Source: Lysobacterales bacterium
GTDB lineage: Bacteria; Pseudomonadota; Gammaproteobacteria; Xanthomonadales; Xanthomonadaceae
DNA: 55,603 nt
Reading direction: 5' to 3'
Assembly (NCBI GenBank): GCA_017302075.1
Contig: JAFLEB010000003.1
Coordinates: 1-55,603, forward strand
Position numbers and translations under genes: made by a program. Shown piece after piece: positions 16,368-26,034 of this stretch (positions are counted from its first letter, which is position 1; each line of letters starts with the position of its first letter). The notes beneath the pieces are model-generated. The model ran no database searches. It was not told the origin of the DNA and saw nothing but the letters and a program-made list of their open reading frames with translations.

Positions 16368-18833
16368 TCACCGCACGACTCCGGAAGCAGGATGCAGCAG
16401 CGTGTCGGGCGCGCCGCAACCGTCAATCGCCGCGAGCTCGTCGTTTGCAAGCAGCAGCGCGCGCGCGACACCCATGACGTGCGCCGCTGCGTCGATGACG
16501 TGCGCCCATGTGCACCGGTTCGCGAACAGCAGGCCTGGCACGTCAAGCGTCCCGCCACGGTTGATGAACCCCAATGCGGTGGTGGTGGCCGGTCCAGTAT
16601 CCAGCCGGCGCAGGGCGCCGAGAAACGGTTCCGGGCGGGTGTGGGTCAGGAACACACGCGGCTTGCCGCGTGGAAACAGTGCCCGTAGGTGCGCGTCGGC
16701 ATGCGTATAGCGAGCTTCGGCTGCATCTCGCGGAGCGCGATAACGCGCCGGCTCCCCCAGATAGATGACGGCAGCGGACATGTTGTGTGCGGCTAGACGC
16801 GCCTGCGCGCGAAGCACCTCCTGCAACTGGTAGGCACCGGTGGCGACGAGAAGAAGCTTGGCCGTGGCGGGATCGCCCGTCAGTAACACAGCGCCCGTTG
16901 CCGCGAGTTCCTGGGCCTGGTCTGTGGTCAGGACCTGCGGCACTGCCCGCTTGGGCACCACCAGCGCGGTGACAGTGCCGCGCTGCGCATACGCATGCGA
17001 CAACGCCGCAGCAGCACCGTTGGCGTCGGGAGGAAACACGACGCGCGAGACATCCGCCATTTCCGCGAGAAGGGCTTCCGCCATGGTCGGATCCTGGTGG
17101 GATTGCTCGTTCTTGGCGTTTTCCCAGGTGTGTGAGGTCATCACTAGCGGAACACCCAGCCAACCGGGCGGGCGCCCGGCCTGCGCCAGGTGTCGCGCAA
17201 AGATCAGTTCCTGGCGCACGGCGCCCAGCATCTTCGGCGCGAACGCTTCGTAGGTGACGACTAGGTTAAGCCCACCCTTGTTCCCGAGCGCCGCGCACAC
17301 CACGGCTTCCTCGTTCAGTGCGGTAATCACGCCGCCGGTCGTGGATTCAGCGACGCCCGGTTCCGGCACCTGGACCCGATGCTTTTGCGCATCCAGGGTC
17401 TGGTCGAGCTTGTTGCTGCGCAGTTCATCCGGATTGCCAACCCGTACCCGCAATGCCGGATTCGCGGCGGCGATTCGCATGAACTGCTCATCGACGGCCA
17501 CCATCGGCGAACTTGCCGTGCCGGGAGTTTGCGGCGCGATCGGGGAAGCCTCCGTCAGCGCCACCTCCCGATTGGCGAGCACATGATCCCGCTCCCGCAT
17601 TCGCTTCTGGCTCGCGTGCGTGTTGAGCGCGACAATGGCTGCGTCCAACTCCTGGCCTGGGACGAACAAGCTCGCGGCGCCCTCGTTGAATAGCGCGCGT
17701 GCCTGCGCGTCTCGGGCAGGATTGCCGGGCAAAGGCAGGTTGTGGGCGGCATTGGTGCCGGCGCCCGGGAACCCGTAGCCCTTGACCGTTTCCGCGATGC
17801 CATAGGGCAGGCGGATGTCTCCCGAGTGCGAGCTTCCGTAAGCCTGCAGCCCTGCCTCCATCACATGGATGCCCCAGGCGATGCTGGCCGGATCGCGGCC
17901 GTCCAGCGAAACGGGGTCGAAGCCATTGAGGCGAAGGTGCCAGTCCAGCCAGCGTTCGCCACCTTGCTGGGTGATCTGGCTGCGCTGTTCGATACGTCGT
18001 CCGTTGAGGATCATGATCGGGCTGACCAGTCCACTGTCCTCGGCCCGCCACCAGCGGGGCGCCCAGTCGCCGCCGCGTTGCTCCTCGAAGGCGCCGTCGC
18101 TGAGGAACGCGACCAGCCGCTCGCCCTTGAGTGGCGCATGCACGTATTGCAGTTCGGCAAAACCCAGGTAGCCGCCCTCCAGCACACCACCCGCGGTATG
18201 CGCGTTGACGTGGGAACCCAGGGGCGAAGCCGGGGTGCCGTCGGCATTGAGGGTATAGGCATAAAAATCGCCGACAAAGCGGCTCAGACCAGCGTCGGAG
18301 CGGTCGTAGCGGGCAGCGTGCGCCGTGGTCATGTTGCCCACCAGCAGGTTGAGCGCATCGATCGCGGCAACGCAATGCCCCTGGCCCATCATCCACGCGC
18401 GGGTCACGCCATCAAGGGCGTCCATGAGCAGATAGCCCACGTACGCGGGCACCATGTTCAGCGAGCCTCCCGTGTGGCCTTCCGGCGTGGGCTTAAACTC
18501 ATCCGCCTCGAGCACCGAGCCATCCGTTCGCACCTTGGAGGCATAGGTCATGTGCGCGACCAGCCACATCCCTGCACTGGCGACTCGATCGGCGGCCGCG
18601 AGTCGCTTCCAGCCTGTTCGTGCATCGGGGATACGGCCCGATGCGACGAGCTCGTCCATCATTTCGCGGACGCGCACCTGGGTAAGCGGATCGTGCCGGA
18701 CCACGCCGTAACCCGCCGCCCAGTGCGCGAACGCGGGATCCGTCAGTCGCTGTGAGGCAGCCAGATCAACGATCTGCTGGCGGGCCGTGGGATCAAGCTC
18801 GTCGGCAGTGCAACAATTGCGGGGCAGGTTCAT
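16368..18833 (-). CDS. Divergent phosphoketolase-family (XFP-like) thiamine-diphosphate enzyme
   Basis: An 821-residue protein of the usual phosphoketolase length and organisation. Canonical phosphoketolases split xylulose-5-phosphate (or fructose-6-phosphate) with phosphate to acetyl phosphate and an aldose phosphate. Equivalents of the family motifs can be seen but are altered: MGQGHCVAAID (149-159) where GPGHGGPA is expected, EGGYLGFAE (219-227) instead of EGGELGYSL, and SDGAFEEQRGGDW (245-257) with NGRRI (277-281) instead of the GDGEAETG..NGYKI thiamine-diphosphate site. The cofactor site is probably kept, but the reaction may differ. The start overlaps the prs-like stop by 4 bp. Acetate kinase two genes on supports acetyl phosphate as product. 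Confidence 0.85.
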   Translation of the reverse strand: MNLPRNCCTADELDPTARQQIVDLAASQRLTDPAFAHWAAGYGVVRHDPLTQVRVREMMDELVASGRIPDARTGWKRLAAADRVASAGMWLVAHMTYASKVRTDGSVLEADEFKPTPEGHTGGSLNMVPAYVGYLLMDALDGVTRAWMMGQGHCVAAIDALNLLVGNMTTAHAARYDRSDAGLSRFVGDFYAYTLNADGTPASPLGSHVNAHTAGGVLEGGYLGFAELQYVHAPLKGERLVAFLSDGAFEEQRGGDWAPRWWRAEDSGLVSPIMILNGRRIEQRSQITQQGGERWLDWHLRLNGFDPVSLDGRDPASIAWGIHVMEAGLQAYGSSHSGDIRLPYGIAETVKGYGFPGAGTNAAHNLPLPGNPARDAQARALFNEGAASLFVPGQELDAAIVALNTHASQKRMRERDHVLANREVALTEASPIAPQTPGTASSPMVAVDEQFMRIAAANPALRVRVGNPDELRSNKLDQTLDAQKHRVQVPEPGVAESTTGGVITALNEEAVVCAALGNKGGLNLVVTYEAFAPKMLGAVRQELIFARHLAQAGRPPGWLGVPLVMTSHTWENAKNEQSHQDPTMAEALLAEMADVSRVVFPPDANGAAAALSHAYAQRGTVTALVVPKRAVPQVLTTDQAQELAATGAVLLTGDPATAKLLLVATGAYQLQEVLRAQARLAAHNMSAAVIYLGEPARYRAPRDAAEARYTHADAHLRALFPRGKPRVFLTHTRPEPFLGALRRLDTGPATTTALGFINRGGTLDVPGLLFANRCTWAHVIDAAAHVMGVARALLLANDELAAIDGCGAPDTLLHPASGVVR

Positions 18834-19744
18834 GGGGTCTCCCGGGAAACGGCGCTGGATTCCATCAGCGCTGACGCCGCCAGCCCGATCTCGTTTCCGA
18901 GCGGGATCGCATTCGAGGGGTGGGCGATCGTGTCCGAGCTCACGATTCTGGCTAAGCCTGCGGCTTGCAGCGATGCATAGGCATCCCCTGCAAAGACGGG
19001 ATGGATCGCCACCAGCACCGGAGGCGATGCCACCAGGCGTTGCAGATGCACAACGGTTTCCAGAATCGTGTGCCCCGACGAGACGATGTCGTCCACCAGC
19101 ACCGGGGTACGCCCCGCCGCGGCTTGCGCATCTGGGAGACTGACCCGCACGTCGTAGTCGCCTTGCCGCTGTTTTCGAAGAACCTGATAAGGCACGCCGG
19201 CCTTCACGGCGATGCGTGCCACCCACTGCTCGCTTTCGCTATCGGGCCCGATGAGGATTGCGTCGGGCACGGCGTCGGCAATCCAAGCCGCGACGGCGGT
19301 CGTGGCAGAAACGTGGGTTGTGGGAATGCGATACAGCGCCTGCAACTGCTCGAATCGGTGCAGGTGCGGATCGACGGTAAGCAGCCAGTCGAACGTCTCT
19401 TCAAGGAAACGGGCGAACAACGGCGCGCTGACCGCCTCGCCCGGGTGGAAGCGTGTGTCCTGCCGCATGTAGGCAAGATACGGCGCAATCAGGCCGACGG
19501 AGCGCGCACCGAACTCGCGGGCTGTCTGCGCTGCGAAGCGCAAAGGCAGGGCGAGCGGATCGGGATCCCGCAGGCTGGCCAGGATCGCCACATCGGCGCC
19601 GGCCAATGCGTCGTCCAAGGCGACCAGCGACTCGCCATCCGGGAAGTGCCGCCAGGCCACGGGTGCAATGCGCGCCTGCAGGGGCTCGGCGATGGCGGAT
19701 GCCAACAGTGCATCGGCCGGGAAGGGCATCAGCACACGGTTCAT
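18830..19744 (-). CDS. Ribose-phosphate diphosphokinase (PRPP synthetase)-like protein
   Basis: A 304-residue member of the PRPP synthetase family, which interconverts ribose-5-phosphate + ATP with PRPP + AMP. Motifs: FPDGES (34-39), LIAPYLAYMRQDTRFHPGE (85-103), VDPHLHR (124-130), IGPDSESEQW and the PRPP-binding loop VLVDDIVSSGHT (215-226). Some regulatory and catalytic residues of housekeeping Prs differ (VDDIVSSGHT for VDDMIDTGGT), so this is a specialised paralogue. It lies between an AMP-phosphorylase-type gene and the phosphoketolase-like gene with 4-bp overlaps on both sides, which suggests a catabolic rather than biosynthetic role, for example handling ribose-1,5-bisphosphate or PRPP. 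That direction is inference. Confidence 0.88.
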   Translation of the reverse strand: MNRVLMPFPADALLASAIAEPLQARIAPVAWRHFPDGESLVALDDALAGADVAILASLRDPDPLALPLRFAAQTAREFGARSVGLIAPYLAYMRQDTRFHPGEAVSAPLFARFLEETFDWLLTVDPHLHRFEQLQALYRIPTTHVSATTAVAAWIADAVPDAILIGPDSESEQWVARIAVKAGVPYQVLRKQRQGDYDVRVSLPDAQAAAGRTPVLVDDIVSSGHTILETVVHLQRLVASPPVLVAIHPVFAGDAYASLQAAGLARIVSSDTIAHPSNAIPLGNEIGLAASALMESSAVSRETP

Positions 19745-21258
19745 GGCGCCTCCGCGAGGACAAAGGGTTGCAACGCCGCGGCGTGGTCCAGGGCATAGGC
19801 AAGCTCCCCCGGCGACTCCGCGTGCAGGGTTAGCAGGGGTTGTCCGCGCTCCACCGTGTCGCCGATCCGCAGGCCGGTTTCCAGGCCGGCGGTGGGGGAT
19901 GTCGGTGCGCCGGCCAGCTTGGCCAGCTTGGCCAGCCTGCGGTTGTCGATCTCCGCAATGCGGCCCGATGCGGGTGCCGGGACATCGGCGGTGAACGCCG
20001 CCCGCGGCGGTTCGCGGAAGCCTCCCTGGGCGTCGCAGATCGCCAGGAACTTGGCCAGCGCAGCGCCGGAATCCAGCACGCTGCGCGCGCGCTGCAGTCC
20101 TGTGCCAGCGCTGCTGCCCGGCGCCATGTCCAGCAGCCCGGCGGATAGCGCAAGCGCGCGGTCGCGCAGGTCGGCCGGTGCATCGGCGGCATTGCGCAGC
20201 ACCTTGAGCACATCGTGCGCCTCGAGCGCCGGGCCAATGCCCCGCCCCACTGGCTGGGCGCCGTTGGAGCGATGGATGCTCAACTGCAAACCAAGCGCGC
20301 CCGCGGTGTGGGCAAGCCGCGAGCCGAGGCTGTCAGCCGCGGCATCACTCCGCACCTTGGCGGTCGGGCCCACCGGCATGTCGATCAGGACGTGGGTCGA
20401 GCCGGCCGCCACCTTCTTCGACAGCACGCTGGCGACCAGTTGCCCGTCGCTGTCGAAGTCCAGCGGCCGCTGGATCCGAATGAGGATGTCGTCGGCTGGG
20501 CTCAGACGCACGTTGCCCCCCCAGACGATGCAGCCGCCTTCGAGTTCCACCACGCGACGCATCGCCGCCAGGTCCAGCGCTACCGGCGCCATCACTTCCA
20601 TGGTGTCGGCGGTGCCCGCAGGCGACGTGATCGCGCGCGACGACGTCTTCGGGATGCGATAGCCCAGCGCGGCCACAATCGCCACCACGATCGGGGTGGT
20701 GCGATTGCCGGGCAGGCCGCCCACGCAGTGTTTGTCCAGTACCGGCCCCTTACCCCAGTCCAGGCGCTGGCCCACCGAGATCATGGCCCGCGTCAGAGCG
20801 GTGGTTTCCGCACCGTCCAGGCGGTCGCCTGCGCTAGTCGTGACGAACGCGGCCAGCTCCAGATCCGACAACCTGCTTTCCATCACGTCCTGCACCAGCG
20901 CGAGGTACTGCGCATCGTCCAGCCGCGCGCCGAACACCTTGGCTCGGAGCGCACCTGCGGACGCGGCGGGCTCCGCATGCCGAACCCAGGCCAATGCACC
21001 AGTCATGGGATCGAGCAGGGCCCAAGCGACCTCCGACAGCGCCACCTCGCCCAAGCCGACCCGATCGTCGACGACCACGTTCAGCGTCGCCACCAGCGTA
21101 CGCGTGCCGACGTCCAGCCTCACGCGCGTCATCGCGGCAAAGCCTTCCGAGCGACAGACTTCGCAGTCACGATGCATGTAGACCACCGGCTGCTGGTAGG
21201 TATCGATGCCGGCGCGTGTAACGCGCAGCCGCGTGTGGCCTGGGGTATGCGTGGTCAT
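19741..21258 (-). CDS. Thymidine phosphorylase family, AMP-phosphorylase type
   Basis: A 505-residue nucleoside/nucleotide phosphorylase. The long form with an extra N-terminal domain and the signatures DKHCVGGLPGNRTTP (175-189) and KTSSRAITSPAGTAD (204-218) match archaeal-type AMP phosphorylases better than the 440-residue DeoA. Those enzymes convert a nucleoside 5'-monophosphate and phosphate to the base and ribose-1,5-bisphosphate. The C-terminal domain (PAPASGRIAEIDNRRLAKLAKLAG, GLRIGDTVERGQPLLTLHA) is the usual pyrimidine-phosphorylase end. Its start overlaps the RNase stop by 4 bp, so the enzyme that could make nucleotides is encoded just before it. Confidence 0.88.
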   Translation of the reverse strand: MTTHTPGHTRLRVTRAGIDTYQQPVVYMHRDCEVCRSEGFAAMTRVRLDVGTRTLVATLNVVVDDRVGLGEVALSEVAWALLDPMTGALAWVRHAEPAASAGALRAKVFGARLDDAQYLALVQDVMESRLSDLELAAFVTTSAGDRLDGAETTALTRAMISVGQRLDWGKGPVLDKHCVGGLPGNRTTPIVVAIVAALGYRIPKTSSRAITSPAGTADTMEVMAPVALDLAAMRRVVELEGGCIVWGGNVRLSPADDILIRIQRPLDFDSDGQLVASVLSKKVAAGSTHVLIDMPVGPTAKVRSDAAADSLGSRLAHTAGALGLQLSIHRSNGAQPVGRGIGPALEAHDVLKVLRNAADAPADLRDRALALSAGLLDMAPGSSAGTGLQRARSVLDSGAALAKFLAICDAQGGFREPPRAAFTADVPAPASGRIAEIDNRRLAKLAKLAGAPTSPTAGLETGLRIGDTVERGQPLLTLHAESPGELAYALDHAAALQPFVLAEAP

Positions 21259-22640
21259 TGCGCCTCCTCCAGTGCAACCCGCTCCAGGTGCTCCGGTACG
21301 CGCGCGTGCCAGCCCAGCTCGCGTTGCACCCGCCCGCGCAGCGTGTCGGCTGCGTCGGGCTCGCCGTGGGTGAGGTAGACGATGCGCGGCGCGGACGGCG
21401 CGGTGCGCATCCAGTCCAGCAACTCGCCGGCGTCGGCGTGGCCGGAAAACCCTTCAAGCTGCACCACCTCGGCGCGGATCGGCACCTCTCGGCCGAACAT
21501 GCGCAACGTGCGCTTTCCTGCCGCCAGCGCCGCGCCGCGTGTTCCGCCGGCCTGGTAGCCCGCCAGCAGGATCGCGTTGCGGTCATCCTGGCCGAACGCT
21601 TCGACGTGGTGCAGCACGCGCCCGCCGGTGATCATGCCGCTGGCCGAAATGAGGATCATCGGGCCGCGCTGGCGGTTGAGCGCCTTGGACTCCTCCACCG
21701 TGTTGACGAAGGTGGCCAAGTCGAACATCCGCTGGCAGTCTTCTTTGGACACATGGTGTTCGGAATGGTGGGCGTGGTAGAGCCCGGTGGCGTTGACCGC
21801 CATCGGACTGTTGAGATAGACCGGTATCCGGGGGATCTCATCGCGCTCGCGCAGTCGGGCGATATGCAGCATGAGTGCCTGGGCGCGACCGACGGCGAAT
21901 GCCGGGATGACGATCACCCCACCACGGGCGGCCACCCGGCGGATGATCGGCGCGAGTTCCGCCTCCTGGTCGATCACAACGTGTTCCCGATTGCCATAGG
22001 TGGATTCGCAGACCAGCACGTCGCAGGCAGGCAGCGGGGTCGGCGGGTTCATCAGCGACTCCTGCTGCCGCCCCAGGTCGCCACTGAAATGCAGGCGCTG
22101 GCCCTGGACGTCGAGACTGACGTGGGCGGCCCCCAGGATATGGCCGGCGGGATGGAAGCGGACCGTGAAGCCGGGCGCGATCTCGATCTCGCGCTCGTAG
22201 TCATGTCCGGTGAGCTGCTTCAGGCTGCGCCGGGCGTCGTCTTCCGTGTAGAGCGGTAGCGGCTCCTCATGCTTGGAATAGCCTTTGCGCGCCGCGTACT
22301 TTGCCTCTTCTTCGAGCAGGTGCCCGCTGTCGGGGAGCAGCAGGCCACACAAGGCGACGCTGCCGTCGGTGCAGTGGATCCGGCCGCGGAACCCCTGTTT
22401 GACCAGTGCGGGCAGGTAGCCCGAATGGTCCAAGTGGGCGTGGGTCAGGATCACCGCATCGATTGATGCCGCGTCGACGGGAAACGGTGCCCAGTTGCGC
22501 TCGCGCAGCTGTTTGTAGCCCTGGAACAGGCCGCAGTCGACCAGCACGCGCTGGCCATTGGCCTCGACCAGATAGCGCGAGCCGGTGACCGTGCCCGCGG
22601 CGCCGAGGAATTGCAGGGTGGGGCTGGTTTCGTTGTTCAT
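21255..22640 (-). CDS. MBL-fold beta-CASP ribonuclease
   Basis: A 461-residue metallo-beta-lactamase/beta-CASP hydrolase of the RNA-processing (CPSF73/YSH1-like) type. The zinc site is seen in THAHLDHSG (66-74), FHPAGHILGAAH and SGDLGR, and the beta-CASP motifs in VIPAFAVGRAQ, LISASGMITGGR and EGFSGHAD. Such enzymes cut or degrade RNA. The start at 22640 follows AGGAG; the frame is open from 22727 inside the ATPase gene. It lies 22 bases after the P1B-ATPase gene and overlaps the AMP-phosphorylase-type gene by 4 bp, so RNA breakdown feeding nucleotide phosphorolysis is a reasonable reading. Confidence 0.92.
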   Translation of the reverse strand: MNNETSPTLQFLGAAGTVTGSRYLVEANGQRVLVDCGLFQGYKQLRERNWAPFPVDAASIDAVILTHAHLDHSGYLPALVKQGFRGRIHCTDGSVALCGLLLPDSGHLLEEEAKYAARKGYSKHEEPLPLYTEDDARRSLKQLTGHDYEREIEIAPGFTVRFHPAGHILGAAHVSLDVQGQRLHFSGDLGRQQESLMNPPTPLPACDVLVCESTYGNREHVVIDQEAELAPIIRRVAARGGVIVIPAFAVGRAQALMLHIARLRERDEIPRIPVYLNSPMAVNATGLYHAHHSEHHVSKEDCQRMFDLATFVNTVEESKALNRQRGPMILISASGMITGGRVLHHVEAFGQDDRNAILLAGYQAGGTRGAALAAGKRTLRMFGREVPIRAEVVQLEGFSGHADAGELLDWMRTAPSAPRIVYLTHGEPDAADTLRGRVQRELGWHARVPEHLERVALEEAQ

Positions 22641-22662
22641 GGGTGCTCCTGTGGGTTGACGG

Positions 22663-25056
22663 CTACGCTGCGGCATTGGCGGAGGTAGATGAGGGAACCG
22701 CGTCGTTGCGCGGGGCCAGCCGAACACGGCGCAGCAGTAGTGCGTTGACCGCCACGATGACCGAGCTTCCGGACATCGACAGCGCGGCGATCTCGGGCGA
22801 CAGCACGAACGGATAGAACACGCCGGCCGCGAGCGGGAAGGCCAGCACGTTGTAACCCACGGCCCAGCCGAGGTTCTGGTGCATCTTGCGCAGGGTGGCC
22901 CGGGCGATGGAGGTCGCGCGCACGACGTCGTAGGGGTCGCTGTGCATGAGCACGATGTCGGCGCTCTCGATGGCGACGTCCGTGCCGGCGCCGATCGCGA
23001 AGCCGACGTCGGCCTGCGTCAGCGCCGGTGCGTCGTTGATGCCGTCGCCCACCATGCCGACCTTGAGGCCCTGCGACTGCAGCTTGATGACCTCGTCGGA
23101 CTTGCCGCCAGGCAACACGTCTGCCAGTACGATGTCGATCCCCAGATCCTGAGCTACGCGTTCGGCGGTGGGGCGATTGTCGCCGGTGATCATCGCCACT
23201 CTGATGTTGCGACGATGCAGTTCGTCGATGGCGGCGCGCGAGGTCTCGCGGATCGCGTCGGCAATTGCGAAGAAGCCCGCAAGCTCGCCGCCTACCCCTG
23301 CATAGATCACGGTGCGGCCGGCGCCGGTAAGGCGCGCGGCCTCCGCTTCCAGCACGGATAGATCGATTCCGTGTTCGACCATCAGGATGCGATTGCCCAG
23401 CAGGACCTGCACCCCGTCAACCACCCCGGTGGCGCCCTGGCCGTCGATGTTGGTGAAGGCCGTAGCGCGTTCGGCTGCTGGACCGGCGCGCTTGAGGATC
23501 GCTTGCGCCAGCGGGTGCTCCGAATGCGCCTCGACCGCAGCGGCCGTGGCCAGTAGCCGCTCCTGCGTCCAGCCCGGTGCGACCGCCATGTCGACCACCT
23601 CCGGTGCACCGACCGTCAGGGTTCCAGTCTTGTCAAAGATCACAACGTCCAGCCGGGCGCTCTTCTCGATGGCTTCGGCGTGTTTGAACAGAATGCCGTG
23701 TCGAGCGCCCAGGCCCGTGCCGATCATGATCGCCATCGGGGTGGCCAAACCCAGTGCGTCGGGACAGGCAATGACGAAGACGGTGATCGTCAGCGTGAGC
23801 GCGAACATGAGCGGCTGTCCCAGCCACCAGAACCAGACCGCGAAGGTCAGCAGCCCGATCACGATCGCGGCCAGCACCAGCCACTGCGAAGCGCGGTCGG
23901 CGAGCAGTTGCGCAGGCGCCTTGGAGTTCTGTGCGGTCTGGACCAGCTTGATGATCTGCGCCAGCGCGGTATCGCTGCCGATCTTGGTGGCGGTGTAGGC
24001 AAATGCACCGCTCTTGTTGATCGATCCGCCGACAACGGAGGCCCCTGGGTCTTTGCGCACGGGCATCGACTCGCCGGTCAGCATGGATTCGTCGACCTGG
24101 GAGCTGCCTTCAGTGACGGTGCCGTCGACGGGGATCTTCGCCCCCGGCCGCACCACGACGATATCGCCGACCAGGACTTCGGCGGTCGGGATGTCGAGCT
24201 CCTGTCCGTCACGGCGCACCACCGCGCGGGGCGGGGACAGCTTCAACAACGCCTTCATCGCGTCCGAAGCGCCGGCGCGTGCCCGCATCTCGAGCCAGTG
24301 GCCGAGCAGGACGAAGGTCAGCAGAACCGCCGAGGCCTCGTAGAAGTTCGGTCCGTCGAAGAAGAACGTCGACGCGATGCTGAACCCGTAGCCGGTGCCC
24401 ACGCTCAGCAGCACCAGCACCGCCATGTCCAGCACGCCGCGGCGCAGCGAACGAATCGCCGCACTGAAGAACGGCCAGCCCGGATACAGCACGGCGCCGG
24501 TCGCCAGCAGGAACAACCAGACGTTCTCGCGCAGTCCAAACGGCACCGGCGGCGGCTCCATCAGGCCGCCCATGGGCGACCACACGAATACCGGGATCGC
24601 GAAGGCGAGGGCGACCAGGAAGCGGCGGCCCATGTCGCGCGCCGCGGCGTGCAGATCGCTGCCGTGGTTCATGCCCGCATGGGCGTCGTGACCCCCGGCA
24701 TCCTTGGCGTCATCGCCGTGGCCGGCGTGGGCGTCGGCAGGGTGCTCCGCGGTGGTACCCGGTCCGTGCCGGGCATGCGCAGCGTGGGCGTGCGTGCCTG
24801 CGCCCGGGCCGGCAGCGGGCATCGAGGCGTCGCATTGGAAGCCGCAGTCGCGGATCGCGGTGGCGACCGCGCCCGACGACAGTCGGGCCGGGTCGTAGGA
24901 CACCTGCAGGGTCGCGGTGGCGAAATTCGCGATGGTGGCGTTGACTCCGGGCAACGCGGCCACGGCCCTCTCCAGCGTGCGCGCGCAGCCGGCACTCACC
25001 ATGTCGCCGATGGGCCAGGTGCGCGTGCGCACTGGCGGTTCGTGGACGTGTGTCAT
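22663..25056 (-). CDS. P1B-type heavy-metal ATPase with CPD motif and degenerate HMA domain
   Basis: A 797-residue metal-exporting ATPase. The N-terminus is an HMA fold (residues about 10-75) in which the usual CxxC is reduced to S21-A-G-C24, followed by a His-rich linker ([41 protein letters not shown]). The membrane metal site reads C431-P-D433 instead of CPC or CPH. DKTGT has its Asp at 475; SEHPLAQAI and [10 protein letters not shown] are intact, so the pump looks functional. The changed membrane motif predicts an ion preference different from classical Cu(I) pumps. It is the fourth gene of the MerR-led operon and overlaps the methyltransferase-like gene by 4 bp. Confidence 0.93.
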   Translation of the reverse strand: MTHVHEPPVRTRTWPIGDMVSAGCARTLERAVAALPGVNATIANFATATLQVSYDPARLSSGAVATAIRDCGFQCDASMPAAGPGAGTHAHAAHARHGPGTTAEHPADAHAGHGDDAKDAGGHDAHAGMNHGSDLHAAARDMGRRFLVALAFAIPVFVWSPMGGLMEPPPVPFGLRENVWLFLLATGAVLYPGWPFFSAAIRSLRRGVLDMAVLVLLSVGTGYGFSIASTFFFDGPNFYEASAVLLTFVLLGHWLEMRARAGASDAMKALLKLSPPRAVVRRDGQELDIPTAEVLVGDIVVVRPGAKIPVDGTVTEGSSQVDESMLTGESMPVRKDPGASVVGGSINKSGAFAYTATKIGSDTALAQIIKLVQTAQNSKAPAQLLADRASQWLVLAAIVIGLLTFAVWFWWLGQPLMFALTLTITVFVIACPDALGLATPMAIMIGTGLGARHGILFKHAEAIEKSARLDVVIFDKTGTLTVGAPEVVDMAVAPGWTQERLLATAAAVEAHSEHPLAQAILKRAGPAAERATAFTNIDGQGATGVVDGVQVLLGNRILMVEHGIDLSVLEAEAARLTGAGRTVIYAGVGGELAGFFAIADAIRETSRAAIDELHRRNIRVAMITGDNRPTAERVAQDLGIDIVLADVLPGGKSDEVIKLQSQGLKVGMVGDGINDAPALTQADVGFAIGAGTDVAIESADIVLMHSDPYDVVRATSIARATLRKMHQNLGWAVGYNVLAFPLAAGVFYPFVLSPEIAALSMSGSSVIVAVNALLLRRVRLAPRNDAVPSSTSANAAA

Positions 25057-25718
25057 CGGACTTCTCCCTGGGATGGGGCGGGGCCGCGCCTGCGTATCGG
25101 AATGAAGGCCGGCACGTGCTGCATGTAGCGGACGTACTCGTCGCCGAAGCGGCCCAGGCAGTCCTTTTCCTCACGGCGCGCCAGGCGGGCATAGGCCCAC
25201 ACGAGCACCGGATAGCTGGCGAGCGTGAGCAGCGTGGGCCACTGCAGCAGGAAACCGGTCAGCACCAACACGAAAGCGACGTACTGCGGGTGGCGCATGC
25301 GCGCATACACGCCGTCTCGGGCCATCCGGCCCTCACGCTGCGCCCGATACAACACTGGCCAGGCGGCCGACAGCAGCCAGAAGCCACCGCCGATCAGGAC
25401 GAAGCTCGCCATGTGGAATGGACCAAAATGCGGATTGGCGCGCCAGCCGAACCACATCTCCAGCAGATGGCCCGCGTCATGGCTGAGCCAGTTCACTTGC
25501 GGATAATTGGCACTGAGCCACCCGCCCAGGACGTACAACGTCAGCGGGAAGCCATACATTTCCGCGAACAGGGCCACGACGAAGGCGGAGAACATCCCGA
25601 ACCCCCGCCAGTCCCAGCGGGTCAAGGGCTTGTAGAAGCTCCAGGCGAAGAAGATGAAGAACGCGGCGTTGATGGCGGCCAGCAGCCAAAGGCCGTAGCC
25701 GGAGTCGGGTGCCTGCAT
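25053..25718 (-). CDS. Isoprenylcysteine/phospholipid methyltransferase-like membrane protein
   Basis: A 221-residue protein with four to five membrane helices and the C-terminal motif of the ICMT/PEMT-like family ([27 protein letters not shown], with RHPxY, and a closing [17 protein letters not shown]). Family members transfer methyl groups from S-adenosylmethionine to lipids or other membrane substrates; the substrate is unknown for copies in metal clusters. The start lies one base after the stop of the DUF2933 gene, and the stop overlaps the ATPase start by 4 bp. Confidence 0.82.
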   Translation of the reverse strand: MQAPDSGYGLWLLAAINAAFFIFFAWSFYKPLTRWDWRGFGMFSAFVVALFAEMYGFPLTLYVLGGWLSANYPQVNWLSHDAGHLLEMWFGWRANPHFGPFHMASFVLIGGGFWLLSAAWPVLYRAQREGRMARDGVYARMRHPQYVAFVLVLTGFLLQWPTLLTLASYPVLVWAYARLARREEKDCLGRFGDEYVRYMQHVPAFIPIRRRGPAPSQGEVR

Positions 25719-25719
25719 G

Positions 25720-26034
25720 TCAGTGCCCTCCGTTCGAGGTGTCGGACGTTTCGTCGTTCAGTGCCCGCTTGCTACGGCTCTCATGCTGGCCATGGGGTGT
25801 GTCGTCGGCATTGCCGTCGCGCCCATGACTTCCGGAACCTCCATGACCGCCATGCCCCTTGTGCATGAACACATGCATCAAGGGACATAGCAGCAGGATG
25901 GCCAGGGGCAACCAGCGAAGCGTCCCCCCAAGGTGGGCGCGGTGCTCGACGGCGAGATAGAACACGGCCAGCGCCAGGAAGATCCAGAAGACCCAGCGTC
26001 GGGAGCCTGAGGGGGCAGGACTGGAGGCTGTCAT
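25720..26034 (-). CDS. DUF2933 small membrane protein, His-rich
   Basis: A 104-residue protein with two membrane helices (VFWIFLALAVFYLAVEH and WLPLAILLLCPLMHVFMH) and a His/Gly-rich C-terminal tail (HKGHGGHGGSGSHGRDG). The central CPLMHxxMH element is typical of DUF2933 proteins of copper/mercury islands. The tail may bind metal. The start overlaps the regulator stop by 4 bp (26031-26034). Function unknown. Confidence 0.82.
   Translation of the reverse strand: MTASSPAPSGSRRWVFWIFLALAVFYLAVEHRAHLGGTLRWLPLAILLLCPLMHVFMHKGHGGHGGSGSHGRDGNADDTPHGQHESRSKRALNDETSDTSNGGH

Noticed and set aside
23680-25128. 482-codon plus-strand frame opposite the CPD ATPase gene
   Set aside because: Antisense shadow; His/Arg/Gln-rich with no domain, while the minus strand encodes an intact ATPase.
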